DNA of 39,364 nt from Burkholderia sp. LMG 13014 (GCF_905232215.1 NZ_CAJNKE010000016.1:1-39364), one strand, 5' to 3'. Counted from the stretch's first letter, positions 1 to 9,442 are shown. Numbers and translations are program-made. Notes: a model not told the origin generated them from the letters alone.

Positions 1-523
1 AGCGCTCGTCGCGGTCGAGCTCGTAATGGAACGGCAGCCGGTATTTCTTCCACGCGGCATAGAACAGCGCGGTCGCGCGGTTCGAGAACACGTCGAAGAA
101 TGCGCGCGCCGCATGGTCGCGCTTCAGGTGCTCGCGCGCGACGATCTGTTCGGTGTAATGCAGCGGCAGCGCGCCCTGCGCGCCGAGCAACCCGAAGAAC
201 GCGGGCGTCAGCTCGACGTGGCCCAGCTCGCCGGCCGCGAGCGCGGCGCCGCGCGCCTCGCCCGTCTTGAGCTGGGTGCCGTCGTCGTCGAACGAGCGCG
301 CGCCTTCGATTTCGCTCGGCGGAAAACCGAGCGACAGCGTGTTGCGGAATTCGATGCGCTGCGCGACCACGTCGCCCTGCCGCCACGCGCCGGGCGCGTC
401 CGACGCCTGCCGCGCGAACAGCCCTTCGAGCACGCGCACCGCCTGAAAGAACTCGAAGCGGTGCGGTTCGTCGAGCAGCGCGTCGACTACGCCAGGATCG
501 ATTCGCCGGTCCGGGGCTTGCAT
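1..523 (-). CDS. tssG: TssG, T6SS baseplate protein (partial, runs off the window)
   Basis: Baseplate wedge subunit that works with TssF, TssE and TssK to seed the sheath-tube in the cytoplasm. About 174 N-terminal residues are visible; the C-terminus lies beyond base 1. The visible part begins MQAPDRRIDPGVVDALL and has the family pattern of an FFQAVRVLE helix followed by a beta region with RIEFRNTLSLGFPPSEI. The ATG at 523 lies inside the end of tssF (37-base overlap), so the two are translationally coupled. tssG follows tssF in this gene order in Burkholderia T6SS clusters, which supports the call. Confidence 0.93.
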   Translation of the reverse strand, partial: MQAPDRRIDPGVVDALLDEPHRFEFFQAVRVLEGLFARQASDAPGAWRQGDVVAQRIEFRNTLSLGFPPSEIEGARSFDDDGTQLKTGEARGAALAAGELGHVELTPAFFGLLGAQGALPLHYTEQIVAREHLKRDHAARAFFDVFSNRATALFYAAWKKYRLPFHYELDRDER

Positions 524-2322
524 CGGATGATCTCCTCGCCGGTGCGCTTCGACACGACGACTAGTTGAACGAAACTGTTGAGGTGGACGTACAGCCCGAA
601 GAAACTGTCGAGCACGCGCACGAACGAGGCCAGGCTCGCGCCGACGAAGTGCTCCTCGTCGATCGTCAGGCGGATCTCGATGCCGCGCACGAAGGTCGCG
701 AACGGCTTGCCGGGCAGCCACTGCACGGCGCCGCGCTGCTCGACGCCGACGAGGCCGTCGATCTGGCGCATCGACACGGCGGTGCGCCGCAGGTCGTACA
801 GCGTCAGCATTTCCTTCAGCGGCGCGAGGCCGTGCGCGACCAGCGACACGTGATTGAGCGCGAGGTGCGACACGAGCCGCCAGTGCGCGGCACGGCCGCG
901 CTCGAAGCGCACGCTCTGCGTCGGGCGGCGCAGCAGCGAAATGCCGCTCGTCTGCGCGCCGCCTTCCTGGAACAGGTCACCGCCTTCGAGCCCGAACGCG
1001 AGCATCGCCGGCAGGTCGCGGTTCGTGCAGGTGAGGTCGAGGCTCAGCGTGTCGGTCTGCGGCGACGTCGGCTCGAAATCGATGTCGACGATCGAGATCT
1101 CGGTTTCGTAGCCGGGGCTCTTCTGCGCGACCCAGTCGTTGCGGCGCGCGAACCAGTAATGGCCGATCCGCGCCGATTCGCCGTGATGCAGCGAATAGAA
1201 CGGCCGGAACTCGATCACCGATTCCTCGTGCGCCTGCTGCCGGACGAGCTTCACCGAATCGATCGAATACACCTCGTACGCGAACGCGCGCCGCGCCTCG
1301 GCGATCACCGGGTAGGACACCGCGCGGTGCGTGATGCGGATCGGCTCGCCGTGCTGGCGGAACAGGTTGACGATCGGCGTGCAGAACAGCCGGAAGTGGC
1401 TCGCCGTCAGCAGCTCGAGCAGCCGCGCGACATGCGAATCGCTGCGCACGTCCTGCAGCACGAGATGCAGCGTCGCGCGCTGGCAGCGGCCCGTCGCGCG
1501 CGCGATCGCCGCGATGTCGAAGTCGACGAAATCGAACTTGTCGGGGAACGCGAAGTATTCGGTGAGCAGGCGATACGCGGGATGCGATTTCGCCGGGTAG
1601 TCGATCAGCGCGTCTTCCTCGTCGAAGCCGGCGTGCGCGATCGGCAGCTTGCGCAGCGCGGTCCAGCGGCCGTTGCGTTCGGGCTCGACATACGCGCCGA
1701 GCACGTTGACGAACAGGCAGTCGGTCAGCGCGGCGACGAACGACTGCTCGCCGTGCAGGTGCGCGCGCAGCGTCGGCAGCTTCAGCGCGCCGAGATCGAG
1801 CTGCGCAGCGAGCGATTCGAAGGTGATCGAGATCACGCCCGTCGCGTTCGACGGCAGCACCGTCGCGCTCGGCGCGAGTGCGACCGGCGTGTAGCGGGCT
1901 TCCGAGATGCGGATCGGCGCGAGCGTCACGTCGTAGGCGGTGCGGAACCGGCACTGTACGCCGCGAATCGGGCGGCTCTTCAGCTCGGTGCCGCGATCGA
2001 TCACGACCGGTTCGGTCTGCTGGCCGGGCGACGCCGGCGTGAACTGCGCGATCGAGCACGACGGGAACGGCCGCAGGTAGTGCGGATACAGCACTTCCAG
2101 CAGCGCTTCGGTGAATTCAGGGTAATCGTCGTCGAGCTTCTTGTTGATCCGCGCGCCGAGCAGCGCGAACGACTCGATCATCCGCTCGACGTGCGGATCC
2201 TCGCAATGCTCGCCCGACAGCGCGAGCCGCGCCGCGATCTTCGGATAGCGTTCCGCGAAATCTCGCGAATAGCGCCGCAAAAACGATAATTCGCGCTCGT
2301 AATACGGCAGCAATTCTTCCAT
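487..2322 (-). CDS. tssF: TssF, T6SS baseplate protein
   Basis: Baseplate protein of 611 aa, the normal length for TssF. It starts with the family-typical MEELLPYYERELSFLRRY and continues with helices carrying ARLALSGEHCEDPHVERMIE and LYPHYLRPFPS, all standard for TssF. The C-terminal part has the GVEQRGAVQWLPGKPF and GIEIRLTIDEEHF patterns seen in the family. It lies between tssE (77-base gap) and tssG (37-base overlap), and is probably transcribed with tssBC-hcp-tssE. Nothing looks truncated. Confidence 0.97.
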   Translation of the reverse strand: MEELLPYYERELSFLRRYSRDFAERYPKIAARLALSGEHCEDPHVERMIESFALLGARINKKLDDDYPEFTEALLEVLYPHYLRPFPSCSIAQFTPASPGQQTEPVVIDRGTELKSRPIRGVQCRFRTAYDVTLAPIRISEARYTPVALAPSATVLPSNATGVISITFESLAAQLDLGALKLPTLRAHLHGEQSFVAALTDCLFVNVLGAYVEPERNGRWTALRKLPIAHAGFDEEDALIDYPAKSHPAYRLLTEYFAFPDKFDFVDFDIAAIARATGRCQRATLHLVLQDVRSDSHVARLLELLTASHFRLFCTPIVNLFRQHGEPIRITHRAVSYPVIAEARRAFAYEVYSIDSVKLVRQQAHEESVIEFRPFYSLHHGESARIGHYWFARRNDWVAQKSPGYETEISIVDIDFEPTSPQTDTLSLDLTCTNRDLPAMLAFGLEGGDLFQEGGAQTSGISLLRRPTQSVRFERGRAAHWRLVSHLALNHVSLVAHGLAPLKEMLTLYDLRRTAVSMRQIDGLVGVEQRGAVQWLPGKPFATFVRGIEIRLTIDEEHFVGASLASFVRVLDSFFGLYVHLNSFVQLVVVSKRTGEEIIRCKPRTGESILA

Positions 2323-2399
2323 CGACGACCCCGAACCTCAATATTTCCTGCCGGACCCTGATCCACCACCGGGCGGTCCGGCCCGCTCGGCGGCATGAT

Positions 2400-2885
2400 T
2401 TACTGCATTCTTGCGGCGCGTGCGCGCGTGACCGAATACTGCAGCGTCGACGGCTGCAGCATCGCGTCGAAACTCACCGGCTCCTCGGCCGGGTGCACGA
2501 CGAGCAGCGCCTGGATCGCGAAGTAGAGCGCGTTGGTGGCCTGCTCGTTCAGCTCGAACGTCACCTGCACCTGCTGCAGCCGCGGCTCGTGGCGCGCGAT
2601 GGCCTGCTGGATCGACTTGCAGATGAACGCGCGATCGTAGTGACTCGCGAGGCTCAACCCCGCGAAATCGTTCAGCCCGTAGGTCAGCACCGACTTCTGG
2701 CATTCCGGCAGCGCGGCCAGCTCGATTTCGGTGTGGGCGATACGGGTGTTGAGAATCGCCTCGACGTCGCGGGCGACCGTGTTCTTGAGCTCGTCCAGCG
2801 ACAATTGCCGCATCGCTGCCGAGGCCGGCAGGTGCGGTTCGTCGTCGAACAGCTTGTCGAGAAAACTGGGTTCGAATCGTTTCAT
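2400..2885 (-). CDS. tssE: TssE, gp25-like T6SS baseplate protein
   Basis: T4 gp25/lysozyme-like wedge subunit of the T6SS baseplate, 161 aa from the ATG at 2885 (MKRFEPSFLDKLFDD). The frame stays open upstream to 2942, but that extension is Arg-rich and unlike the family, so the inner ATG was chosen. The gp25 core is visible: a long helix (SLDELKNTVARDVEAILNTR), then VLTYGLNDFAGLS, and a C-terminal VTFELNEQATNALYFAI strand region. The gene sits between hcp and tssF. Confidence 0.94.
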   Translation of the reverse strand: MKRFEPSFLDKLFDDEPHLPASAAMRQLSLDELKNTVARDVEAILNTRIAHTEIELAALPECQKSVLTYGLNDFAGLSLASHYDRAFICKSIQQAIARHEPRLQQVQVTFELNEQATNALYFAIQALLVVHPAEEPVSFDAMLQPSTLQYSVTRARAARMQ

Positions 2886-2948
2886 CGGCCGGTGTTCACA
2901 GCGAAAACGGCAACGGGGACGCTGCGCGCCCCGTTGCCGCAACCGACC

Positions 2949-3452
2949 TTAGACCGCGTAGGTCTTGTCGTTCTTCGTCAGACTCCAGGCGCCTTGCGTG
3001 TTGCCGCCCTGGTTGCCGCCGATCTTCTGCTGGGTTTGCTTCCACTGCACAGCTGCGTACTTCAGCGAGAACGTCTCGAGCGGCAGACCTTCTTCGCGAA
3101 CGCTCGGAGCGATGCTCGAGATGATCACGTACTTGAGCTTGACTTCCAGATACTGCACGCGCTTGCCTTCACCGTCAGCGCGCGAGAAATGGACCGTCAC
3201 CTCGTCGAACGTGGTGCCGCCCGAAGCGTGTTGGTACAGCAGCGGGCTCGACGAATCGATTTCCTTCGTGAAAATCATGTCGCCGTGCTCGCAACGCGTC
3301 ATCGTGTGACCGCCAGCGGTCGATGCGGTTGCCGAACGCGGTTGAACGATCGAGTGATCCCACGATTTCAGCTCGATCCAGCCCTGGTGGTCCTTGTCCG
3401 CGGATTCGCCCTTCACCGCGGGACTACCAAACTGCAAGTGCATATGTAACAT
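2949..3452 (-). CDS. hcp: Hcp (TssD), T6SS inner-tube protein
   Basis: Hexameric ring protein that forms the expelled T6SS tube. It is 167 aa from the ATG at 3452 (MLHMHLQFGSPAVKGES); a start nine bases further in (MHLQFG) is possible. Clear Hcp signatures are GWIELKSWDHSIVQP, HGDMIFTKEIDSSSP, FDEVTVHF and the C-terminal TQGAWSLTKNDKTYAV. It is separated from tssC by about 70 bases containing an imperfect GC-rich hairpin near 3495-3515, which could let hcp accumulate independently of tssBC. The hcp-tssE spacing is 63 bases. Confidence 0.97.
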   Translation of the reverse strand: MLHMHLQFGSPAVKGESADKDHQGWIELKSWDHSIVQPRSATASTAGGHTMTRCEHGDMIFTKEIDSSSPLLYQHASGGTTFDEVTVHFSRADGEGKRVQYLEVKLKYVIISSIAPSVREEGLPLETFSLKYAAVQWKQTQQKIGGNQGGNTQGAWSLTKNDKTYAV

Positions 3453-3522
3453 GGCCCTTCGACTCCCCAAAGAGGTGGTTTTAACGTCCTACCCAGGCGG
3501 CCCGCCCGGGCGATCTACTCGC

Positions 3523-5013
3523 TTATGAATTTGCCGGTTTGGGCAGATCAGCGACAAGTCGCAGAGAAATCGAGAGTTCGTCGAGCTGAAAGTGCGGGCG
3601 CAGGAACGCGACCGAACGATACGAGCCCGGCTTGCCCGGAATCTCCGACACTTGTATGGATGCCTCACGCAGCGGAAATTGCGCTTTCTGTTCCTGCGAG
3701 GCGTTATCGTCGAGCAGGACGTACTGCGAAATCCACCGGTTGAGGAAAGTCTCCACGTTCTGCGCCGATGCGAAGCTGCCGATCTTGTCCCGCATCATCG
3801 CCTTCAGGTAGTGCGCGACGCGCGATACCGAGAAGATGTACTGAAGCTGGGCGGACAGGACGGCGTTCGCATTCGCGCTGTCGGTGCTGTATTTCTTGGG
3901 CTTTTGCACCGACTGCGCAGCGAAGAACGCGGCGTAATCTGAGTTCTTGCAATGGACGAGCGGGATGAAGCCGAGGTCGCTCAGCTCCTTCTCGCGGCGA
4001 TCGGTGATCGCGATTTCGGTCGGGCACTTCAGCGCGACTTCACCGTCGTCGGTCTTGAACGTGTGGGTCGGCAGGTCCTCGACAAGGCCGCCGCCTTCGA
4101 CGCCGCGGATCGCCGCGCACCAGCCGAAGTCGTCGAATGCGGCCGTCAGGCGCGCAGCGAACGCCCACGCGGCGTTGCACCACAGGTACTTGTCGTGGTC
4201 CGTGCCGTCGACGTCCTCGACGAAGTTGAAGTTCTCCGCGGTCTGGCCGTCCTTCGGATTGAACGGCAGGCGGCCGAGGAAGCGCGGCAGCGTCAGGCCG
4301 ACGTAGCGCGAATCTTCGGCGTCGCGGAACGACTTCCACTTCGCATATTCGACCGTATCGAACACCTTGCCCAGGTCGCGCGGCTTGCCGAGGTCGGAGA
4401 ACGACTCGAGACCGAGCAGCTCGGGCGATGCCGACGCGATGAACGGCGCATGCGCGGCCGCTGCAACGTGCGACATCTGCTCGATGAAGTACATGTCTTC
4501 CGGCTGGCGCGAGATCTCGTAATCGCCGATCAGCGCACCGAACGGCGAGCCGCCGAACGTGCCGAACTCTTCTTCGTAGACCTTCTTGAACAGCGCGCTC
4601 TGGTCGAACTCGCTCGCGCCCTTGAAGTCGCGCACGAGGTCGCGCTTCGGTGCGTGCAGTGCCTTGATCTTGATCGTCTGGCCGGTGTTGCTTTCCTTGA
4701 CCAGATAATCCATCCCGCGCCACGTGCTTTCGAGGCGCTGGAATTCCGGCGCGTGCATCACGGCGGAAAGCTGCGTGGAAATCAGGCGGTCGAGCTCCGC
4801 GACGCGCGCGTCGATCGTGGCCGACAGGTTGTCCGACACGATCACCGTGCCGTCGAGCACCTGGTGCACGAGTTCGCCGATCAGGTCCTTCGCACGCGCA
4901 TGCTCGGAATCGGATTTCGCGACCTTGCTCTTCTCGACGATGTCGTCGAGCAGCGAGGTCCCGGCGGCGTAGTCCGCGCCGCTCGCTTGGGCCACAGCCG
5001 TTTGCTGGTTCAT
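3523..5013 (-). CDS. tssC: TssC (VipB), T6SS sheath large subunit
   Basis: Large subunit of the contractile sheath, 496 aa, the normal length. Family patterns include a helical N-terminal region before residue 100, ESTWRGMDYLVKES, the conserved core GEFGTFGGSPFGALIGDYE-type block in the first half, RFLGRLPFNPKDG, and a C-terminal sheath-handshake region with ASIQVSEIPGKPGSYRSVAF. It lies 15 bases downstream of tssB, and the products assemble together around the Hcp tube. Confidence 0.98.
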   Translation of the reverse strand: MNQQTAVAQASGADYAAGTSLLDDIVEKSKVAKSDSEHARAKDLIGELVHQVLDGTVIVSDNLSATIDARVAELDRLISTQLSAVMHAPEFQRLESTWRGMDYLVKESNTGQTIKIKALHAPKRDLVRDFKGASEFDQSALFKKVYEEEFGTFGGSPFGALIGDYEISRQPEDMYFIEQMSHVAAAAHAPFIASASPELLGLESFSDLGKPRDLGKVFDTVEYAKWKSFRDAEDSRYVGLTLPRFLGRLPFNPKDGQTAENFNFVEDVDGTDHDKYLWCNAAWAFAARLTAAFDDFGWCAAIRGVEGGGLVEDLPTHTFKTDDGEVALKCPTEIAITDRREKELSDLGFIPLVHCKNSDYAAFFAAQSVQKPKKYSTDSANANAVLSAQLQYIFSVSRVAHYLKAMMRDKIGSFASAQNVETFLNRWISQYVLLDDNASQEQKAQFPLREASIQVSEIPGKPGSYRSVAFLRPHFQLDELSISLRLVADLPKPANS

Positions 5014-5028
5014 CTCAACACTCCGTCG

Positions 5029-5544
5029 TCATTCGCCGTCTTTGTCGCCGCCCGTGCCCTTCGCGAGCTCCTGCAGCTGCTGCGTGTTCTTCAGCACATC
5101 GGACAGCAGATCCTCGAGCTTGTCGTTGCCGGCGAGCTTGTTGCGCAGGTCGGCGAGCTTCGAGCGCGCCTCGAGCAGGCGGCGCAGCGGCTCGACCTGT
5201 TCGACGACTTCGTCCGGGCTGAAATCCGACAGCGAACGGAATTTCAGGTCGACCGCGAACTTGCCGCCTTCCGGGCTCAGGCGGTTTTCCACCTGGAACG
5301 CGGCACGCGGCTCGATCGCCTTCATCACGTCGTCGAAATTGTCGCGATCGATGTTGACGAATTTACGGTCGCGCAGCTTCGGCTGCTCGATTTCGGACTG
5401 GCCCGCCAGATCGCCGACGACCCCGACGACGAACGGCAGTTCCTTCACCTCGATCGCGTCGCCCTTCTCGACCTCGTAGGTCAGTTGGACGCGCGGCGGC
5501 CGTATTTTCTGCAAGCTTTTCTGAATGCTTTCTTTCTTGGCCAT
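5029..5544 (-). CDS. tssB: TssB (VipA), T6SS sheath small subunit
   Basis: Small sheath subunit of 171 aa that pairs with TssC. The family start MAKKESIQKSLQKIRPPRVQ, the VELPFVVGVVGDLAG-like block, RDRKFVNIDRDNFDDVMKAI and the acidic helix DFSPDEVVEQVEPLRRLLEAR are all present. It is immediately upstream of tssC with a 15-base gap, so production at fixed stoichiometry is expected. Confidence 0.98.
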   Translation of the reverse strand: MAKKESIQKSLQKIRPPRVQLTYEVEKGDAIEVKELPFVVGVVGDLAGQSEIEQPKLRDRKFVNIDRDNFDDVMKAIEPRAAFQVENRLSPEGGKFAVDLKFRSLSDFSPDEVVEQVEPLRRLLEARSKLADLRNKLAGNDKLEDLLSDVLKNTQQLQELAKGTGGDKDGE

Positions 5545-5589
5545 CTCGACGGCTCCCAGGTTAGTTGTGGTTATCGCGTCAGTTTGCGG

Positions 5590-6228
5590 TCAGTTGCGCA
5601 GTGCACCGAACGGGTCACCGCCCTTCGCCCCGCCGCCCGACGACGTGTTCGTCGGCGTCACCGTAGCGGTAGTGTCACCGCCTGGCGTCGGGTTGACCTT
5701 CTTGTGCACGACCGTGCGGACCCGCTTGGTCCGGACAGCGGGGCGGGCATTCGTCTCCGGCGGGAACAGCGCCGATTCGCCCAGCGTATCGCGCAGCTGC
5801 TTCGCGAGTGCCTGCGCATCGGACTTCGCATCGCCCGCGAGCGACGAATCCTGACGCAGCTCGCCGAGCGACTGCGTCGCGATCCGCAGGCCGGCCACGG
5901 CCAGCACGCTCTTCGCCTGACGGTCGGTCGCGTCGCGCTGCAGTGCTTCCTGCGCGGCAACGATGGCCTGACCGTAGTGGTTCTGGGCGAACTGGATTTG
6001 CGCGATGCGCGACCACGGCTCTTCGCGCGTCGGATCCGACTTCGCGAGCTGCTGGTACAGGCCGAGGGCCTTGTCCTGGTCCCCCGCCTTCGCAACTGCG
6101 TCCGCATCGGCCAGCGACTTGTTGAACACTTCAGCAGTCGGCGGCGCGGGAGGCTGGCTCGCACAACCGGCGATCACGCCGCAAGCCACTACTACCCCAG
6201 ACAGTTTTGCGAAGAGACGGTCTTTCAT
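5590..6228 (-). CDS. tagM: T6SS-associated lipoprotein (TagM-like), TPR-like
   Basis: Predicted outer- or inner-membrane lipoprotein of 212 aa. The chosen ATG at 6228 has a GGTGG ribosome site about 8 bases upstream; an in-frame GTG at 6240 is less likely. A signal peptide ends in the lipobox VIAGC (Cys 22). The mature part has two TPR-like helical pairs (AVAKAGDQDKALGLYQQLA and RIAQIQFAQNHYGQAIVAA), followed by a low-complexity Thr/Gly/Pro tail. In Burkholderia T6SS clusters a lipoprotein ahead of tssB is called tagM. I assign that name from position, so the symbol is less sure than the lipoprotein call. Confidence 0.75.
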   Translation of the reverse strand: MKDRLFAKLSGVVVACGVIAGCASQPPAPPTAEVFNKSLADADAVAKAGDQDKALGLYQQLAKSDPTREEPWSRIAQIQFAQNHYGQAIVAAQEALQRDATDRQAKSVLAVAGLRIATQSLGELRQDSSLAGDAKSDAQALAKQLRDTLGESALFPPETNARPAVRTKRVRTVVHKKVNPTPGGDTTATVTPTNTSSGGGAKGGDPFGALRN

Positions 6229-6601
6229 CGTTATATCCACCGGCGCGTGAGTTTTAAATCGTTGAGAATCTGGTTCTTTTGCTTTGCAAGAAGCGCGCGG
6301 GTATAGTACCGATCAATTTTTCATAATTCAATCGTCGTGTGAAGAGTAATTCCTTTTAAAACCGGACGCTACCCCCTCCAATGGCCTCTCGCTGCGGGCT
6401 CGCAGCGATTTTGCCATCAGCCGGAATGGGCAAGTTTTACTGGTTGCGCGACGTGCCGCCCGAATGGCGGAAAAATTTTCCGGACGCTTGCCACGACGCG
6501 GGCGTGCTTAATAGTTGAATGGTGCAATGTCGGGGATACGCAGCGAGCGCGGAATTACCCGGCAGATTTGACAGGGATAAAGGCGGCACGCCGGAAATAC
6601 G
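6229..6601. other. Divergent intergenic region between the two T6SS blocks
   Basis: This 373-base gap separates the leftward tagM-tssB block from the rightward tssJ-tssK-tssL block, so it should carry two promoters. The leftward one is listed separately. On the plus strand only a weak candidate is seen (TTGCCA near 6489 and TAATAG near 6510, spacing slightly short). A perfect-armed palindrome GGAAAA-A-TTTTCC lies at about 6470-6482 and could be an operator. No gene is supported here. Confidence 0.5.
6303..6331 (-). promoter_or_regulatory. Putative sigma70 promoter for the leftward tagM-tssBC operon
   Basis: On the minus strand a TTGAAT box (6326-6331) is separated by exactly 17 bases from TACTAT (6303-6308), about 75 bases ahead of the tagM-like ATG. 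Both boxes match the sigma70 consensus at most positions, and the local sequence is AT-rich compared with its surroundings. This is a by-eye call. No sigma54 GGCACG-N4-TTGC element was found nearby. Confidence 0.45.
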
Positions 6602-7213
6602 ATGAGATCGTTGATGATTCGCTTTGCGCTGCCATTGGTTGCCTGCGCGCTTCTGGCCGGATGCGCGGCCGCCCCGCTGCTCGGCTCGGCCGCGAGCGCC
6701 GTGATGTCCGCGGCCGGCATCGGCAAGCCCGAGGTACCCGACGCGCAGAAGCCGCCGCGCAACCTCGGCATCACGCTCGCCGCCGCGCCGAACCTGAATG
6801 CCGCGACCGACAACAAGCCGCTCGCGCTCGTCGTGCGGCTCTATACGCTGAAGGACCCGACATCGTTCCAGCAGGCGCCGTTCGACGCATTTACCGACCC
6901 GACCAAGGAAAAGGCCGCGCTGGGCGCCGACCTGCTGAACGTGCGTGAAATCACGCTGATTCCGGGCCAGCGCTACACGGCGACCGAGAAGGTTTCGCGC
7001 GAAGCGCAGGCATTCGGCATCGTCGCGCTGTTCCGCGATCCCGCACTGCAACGATGGAAACTGACGTTCGATCCGGTGAAGTCGGAGAAATCCGGCATAA
7101 TCATCGGCCTGCATAATTGCGCGATGACGGTCACCGACGGCACTGTCATCGCACCGCAACAGGGTGCGCCTTCGCAACCGCTGAATTTGCTTTCTTCGGT
7201 CTCCTGCGGTTAA
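6602..7213 (+). CDS. tssJ: TssJ, T6SS outer-membrane lipoprotein
   Basis: Outer-membrane lipoprotein of the TssJLM membrane complex, 203 aa. The signal peptide ends in the lipobox LLAGC (Cys 21). The mature transthyretin-like domain has the family strands LALVVRLYTLKDPTSFQQAPF, a phrase around NVREITLIPGQ, and FGIVALFRDPALQRWKLTF. A Gly/Ala-rich linker follows the lipid anchor. It starts the rightward block, with tssK 103 bases downstream. Confidence 0.95.
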   Translation: MRSLMIRFALPLVACALLAGCAAAPLLGSAASAVMSAAGIGKPEVPDAQKPPRNLGITLAAAPNLNAATDNKPLALVVRLYTLKDPTSFQQAPFDAFTDPTKEKAALGADLLNVREITLIPGQRYTATEKVSREAQAFGIVALFRDPALQRWKLTFDPVKSEKSGIIIGLHNCAMTVTDGTVIAPQQGAPSQPLNLLSSVSCG

Positions 7214-7316
7214 ACAATGACGCACGAATGTCAATTAACAAGAGTTAACAATTGGCGATTTAATTCGGGCACGAACAAATCGATTACATCGCAACGCGAC
7301 ATTAACCGGATTTGAC

Positions 7317-8663
7317 ATGAGTTATTCGGCCAAGGTGCTGTGGGGGGAAGGGCTGTTCCTCCGGCCTCAACACTTTCAGCGACAGGACGCGTACCACGAA
7401 GCGCGCCTGTTCGAATCGATCCAGGCGATCCAGCCGTACAACTGGGGCGTGCGCACGGTACGCATCGACCGCGATGCGCTCGGCAGCAACGTGCTGCGGG
7501 TGGCCGAGCTCGCGCTCGTGTTCCCGGACGGCGCGCTGTATGCCGCGCCGCAGGCCGACGACCTGCCGCCGCCGATCGCGCTGGACACGCTGCCTGACGG
7601 CATCAATGAATTCGTGTTCTATCTCGCGCTGCATCCGCTGCGTGAGAACGCCACCAACTACAGCGACGATCCGGCCGCCGGCTTCATGACGCGTTTCGTC
7701 AGCGAGCAGACGAGCGTCGCCGACAACTTCACCGACGCGGCCGAAGCCGACATCACGTTCCTGAAGACGCAGGTCAAGCTGATCGCGCACAGCGAACCGC
7801 GCGACCAGCTGCTGTCGGTGCCGCTCGTGCGCGTGCGCCGCACCGCGACGTCCGGTTTCGAGATCGACGACAGCTTCGTGCCGCCGTGCCTCGCGATCGA
7901 CGCGTCGCCGATCCTGCACCAGCGCCTGCGCCAGCTCGTCGACGCGCTGCAGGCGAAGGTGAACGCGCTGTACGGCTTCCACCGCGAGCCGTCGAAGAAC
8001 ATCATCGAGTTCCGCTCGGGCGACATCGCGTCGTTCTGGCTGCTGCACACCGCCAACGCCGCGTTCGCGACGCTCGCGCACCTGCACCAGCATTCGGCGC
8101 TGCATCCGGAGCGGCTGTTCCAGGAACTGCTGCGCCTCGCGGGCCAGCTGATGACGTTCTCGAAGGGCTATACGCTCGCCGACCTGCCGGTGTACCGCCA
8201 CGACGATCCGGGCCCGAGCTTTGCGCGTCTCGACCTGATGCTGCGCGAACTGCTCGACACCGTGATCTCGACGCGCTACTTCGCGATCACGCTCGACGAA
8301 GTGCGGCCGTCGTTCCACCTCGGCCGCCTCGATTCGGGCAAGATCGACGACAAGACCGAGTTCTACCTCGCGGTGTCCGCGGACATGCCGAGCGTCGAGC
8401 TCGTCGATGCCGTGCCGGCCCGCTTCAAGGTCGGCGCGCCCGACGACGTCGACAAGCTCGTGCTGTCGGCCATGCCCGGCGTGCGGCTCTCGTACACGCC
8501 GCAGGTGCCGCCCGCGATTCCGGTGCGCCCGGGCGCCTGCTACTTCGCGCTCGATTCGCGCGGCGCGCTGTACGAGCGCATGCTGCAGGCCCAGTCCGCG
8601 ATGATCTACGCGCCGACTGGCATCAATGACCTGAAATTCGAACTGATCGCGGTCACATCATGA
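7317..8663 (+). CDS. tssK: TssK, T6SS baseplate-to-membrane connector
   Basis: Trimeric protein linking the baseplate to the TssJLM membrane complex, 448 aa, normal length. The start SYSAKVLWGEGLFLRPQHFQ is a hallmark of TssK, and ERLFQELLRLAGQLMTFS and the C-terminal LYERMLQAQSAMIYAPTGI also fit. The TGA overlaps the tssL ATG by 4 bases (ATGA), so the two are coupled. Confidence 0.97.
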   Translation: MSYSAKVLWGEGLFLRPQHFQRQDAYHEARLFESIQAIQPYNWGVRTVRIDRDALGSNVLRVAELALVFPDGALYAAPQADDLPPPIALDTLPDGINEFVFYLALHPLRENATNYSDDPAAGFMTRFVSEQTSVADNFTDAAEADITFLKTQVKLIAHSEPRDQLLSVPLVRVRRTATSGFEIDDSFVPPCLAIDASPILHQRLRQLVDALQAKVNALYGFHREPSKNIIEFRSGDIASFWLLHTANAAFATLAHLHQHSALHPERLFQELLRLAGQLMTFSKGYTLADLPVYRHDDPGPSFARLDLMLRELLDTVISTRYFAITLDEVRPSFHLGRLDSGKIDDKTEFYLAVSADMPSVELVDAVPARFKVGAPDDVDKLVLSAMPGVRLSYTPQVPPAIPVRPGACYFALDSRGALYERMLQAQSAMIYAPTGINDLKFELIAVTS

Positions 8664-9442
8664 GCTACGCGCCTTCCCTGTTCGGCGACAACGCGCCGGC
8701 ACCGCTGCATACGCCGGCGTCGACCGACGCCTCGTTCCAGGCCCGTTCGTTGCTCGACCTGCTGTACGACGGGTTCTTCATGCTGTTCCTGCTCAAGAAC
8801 GGGCGGGAGCCGGAGAACGCGGGCGAGTTCAGCACGCGGATCCAGGAATTCCTGTCGGACTTCGAGCGCGGCGCGAAAAAGCTGAATATCGCGGCTGAAG
8901 ATGTGTACAGCGCGAAGTTCGCGTTCTGCGCGGCCATCGACGAGATGGTGCTGTCGTCGCAGTTCAAGATCCGTACGGACTGGGAGCGCCGGCCGCTGCA
9001 GCTCGTGCTGTTCGGCGAGCAGCTCGCGGGCGAGAAGTTCTTCCAGTATCTCGAGGAATGCCGCGCGCAGGGTGCGGCGCGGCTGCAGTCGCTCGAGGTG
9101 TTTCATATGTGCCTGCTGCTCGGATTCCAGGGCAAGTATCTGCTCGAAGGGCCGGAGAAGCTGGCGTACCTCACCGCGCGGCTGGGGGACGAGATCGCGC
9201 ATATGAAGGGCAAGCGGGCGCCGTTCGCGCCGCATTGGCCGCTGCCGGACCAGATCGCGCACCGATTGAAGCGCGAGGTGCCGGTTTGGGCGATCGGGGC
9301 GGTGTTCGCGCTGGTTGCGCTGCTCGGCTATCTCGGGCTCAACACGTATCTGAAGGACAAGACACTGCAGGCGCTGGCGCCTTATTCGCAAGTGATCAAG
9401 GTCGGGCCGGAATCGGCAAATCTGACGATTTCGTTGCCTTGA
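8660..9442 (+). CDS. tssL: TssL (DotU/IcmH family), T6SS inner-membrane protein
   Basis: Inner-membrane anchor of the T6SS, 260 aa. The cytoplasmic DotU domain is visible (LLDLLYDGFFMLFLLK, AKFAFCAAIDEMVLSS, EVFHMCLLLGFQGKY). A single membrane span follows near residues 210-232, with a short periplasmic tail. There is no C-terminal OmpA-like peptidoglycan-binding domain, as in the short TssL type. It is the last gene of the rightward block and ends about 40 bases before a strong terminator. Confidence 0.96.
   Translation: MSYAPSLFGDNAPAPLHTPASTDASFQARSLLDLLYDGFFMLFLLKNGREPENAGEFSTRIQEFLSDFERGAKKLNIAAEDVYSAKFAFCAAIDEMVLSSQFKIRTDWERRPLQLVLFGEQLAGEKFFQYLEECRAQGAARLQSLEVFHMCLLLGFQGKYLLEGPEKLAYLTARLGDEIAHMKGKRAPFAPHWPLPDQIAHRLKREVPVWAIGAVFALVALLGYLGLNTYLKDKTLQALAPYSQVIKVGPESANLTISLP

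Noticed and set aside
3952-6306. 784-codon plus-strand open frame across tssC, tssB and tagM
   Set aside because: It is an Arg/Ala/Leu-rich shadow of strongly coding minus-strand T6SS genes, with no domain of its own.
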